From contig NZ_JANFXK010000003.1 in assembly GCF_024459955.1 (NCBI RefSeq), forward strand, positions 124,001 through 188,000: a DNA stretch of 64,000 nt. Direction: 5' to 3'. Below are positions 63,832 through 64,000 of this stretch, piece by piece. The notes beneath the pieces are model-generated. The model ran no database searches and was not told the origin of the DNA. It worked only from the letters and a program-made list of their open reading frames with translations. This DNA comes from Anaerovorax odorimutans (lineage in GTDB: Bacteria > Bacillota > Clostridia > Peptostreptococcales > Anaerovoracaceae). The position numbers and the translations under genes were made by a program. The first letter of the stretch is position 1; each line of letters begins with the position of its first letter.

Positions 63832-64000
63832 CTATTTATAGTTTTTTATCACTTCCAGGAACGCCTGCCCGTACTTTTTATACTTGGACTCTCCCACCCC
63901 GGAAACCGCCAGCATCTGCTCTTTGGTTTCCGGCATCAGTGCGCACATTTCCTTCAAGGACTTGTCGGTGAATACCACGTAAGGCGGTACGCTCTGGGTT
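63832..64000 (-). CDS. recQ: ATP-dependent DNA helicase RecQ, C-terminal HRDC end (partial)
   Basis: On the minus strand the last 56 codons read ...SVPPYVVFTDKSLKEMC, LMPETKEQMLAVSGVGESK, KYGQAFLEVIKNYK and a stop. This is the HRDC domain seen at the C-terminus of RecQ helicases. The rest lies beyond the window edge. It is tail-to-tail with scfB, with no bases between the stop codons, so the two transcripts must overlap. Confidence 0.75.
   Translation of the reverse strand, partial: TQSVPPYVVFTDKSLKEMCALMPETKEQMLAVSGVGESKYKKYGQAFLEVIKNYK

Overview
The window reads as chromosomal DNA of an anaerobic, spore-forming Clostridia-type Firmicute. Supporting signs are the SCIFF peptide with its radical-SAM maturase, pyruvate formate-lyase, a fused 2-hydroxyacyl-CoA dehydratase activase, Firmicutes-like AGGAGG ribosome binding sites, the dgt-dnaG-rpoD-trmK-nif3 order, and a cysteine-rich protein behind a sigma-K-like promoter. 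I cannot name genus or family from the sequence alone.

Layout. 1-13.1 kb is minus-strand housekeeping: DUF554 (cut by the edge), a MerR regulator, coaE, polA, a secreted papain-like protease, htpG behind a perfect CIRCE operator, a panG-panB-panC pantothenate operon without panD, and an OPT-family transporter behind a structured leader that looks like an uncharacterised riboswitch. 13.6-23 kb holds a RelE/Phd toxin-antitoxin pair, yebC, a 1423-residue activase/dehydratase fusion, a YkgJ-like protein, a MATE exporter and two small membrane proteins. 23.6-40.5 kb holds pflB with an attenuator-like leader, a secreted Lys-rich protein, a GGDEF/EAL protein, the RNase P RNA, the macromolecular-synthesis operon, a Pit phosphate transporter with its DUF47 partner, a catalase split into two ORFs, dut, an M16 peptidase and a Bax-inhibitor-1 protein. 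40.6-46.3 kb holds the Cys-rich probable spore protein, an orphan SecA2-like ATPase with small neighbours, and a DUF2089/membrane-protein pair.

46.4-61.5 kb is accessory: an IS30-family element, a six-repeat CRISPR array, a complete type I-B operon (cas6-cas8b-cas7-cas5-cas3-cas4-cas1-cas2), a small cassette with a DUF3990 (ADP-ribosyltransferase-like) gene, and a second array of 22 repeat units. The two arrays have slightly different repeats and both read outward from the cas operon. The right end carries a variant SCIFF peptide, its maturase, and the 3' end of recQ.

The most unusual signals are: (i) a SCIFF precursor in which both residues of the canonical thioether (Cys32, Thr37) are Ser, with an extra Cys46; (ii) the OPT leader, a four-way-junction RNA whose closing helix excludes a terminator; (iii) the split catalase; (iv) the DUF3791/DUF3990 cassette between cas6 and array 2; (v) at least three non-coding dispersed repeat families recurring across the window, two of them clustered around the CRISPR locus. 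No tRNA or rRNA gene was recognised.
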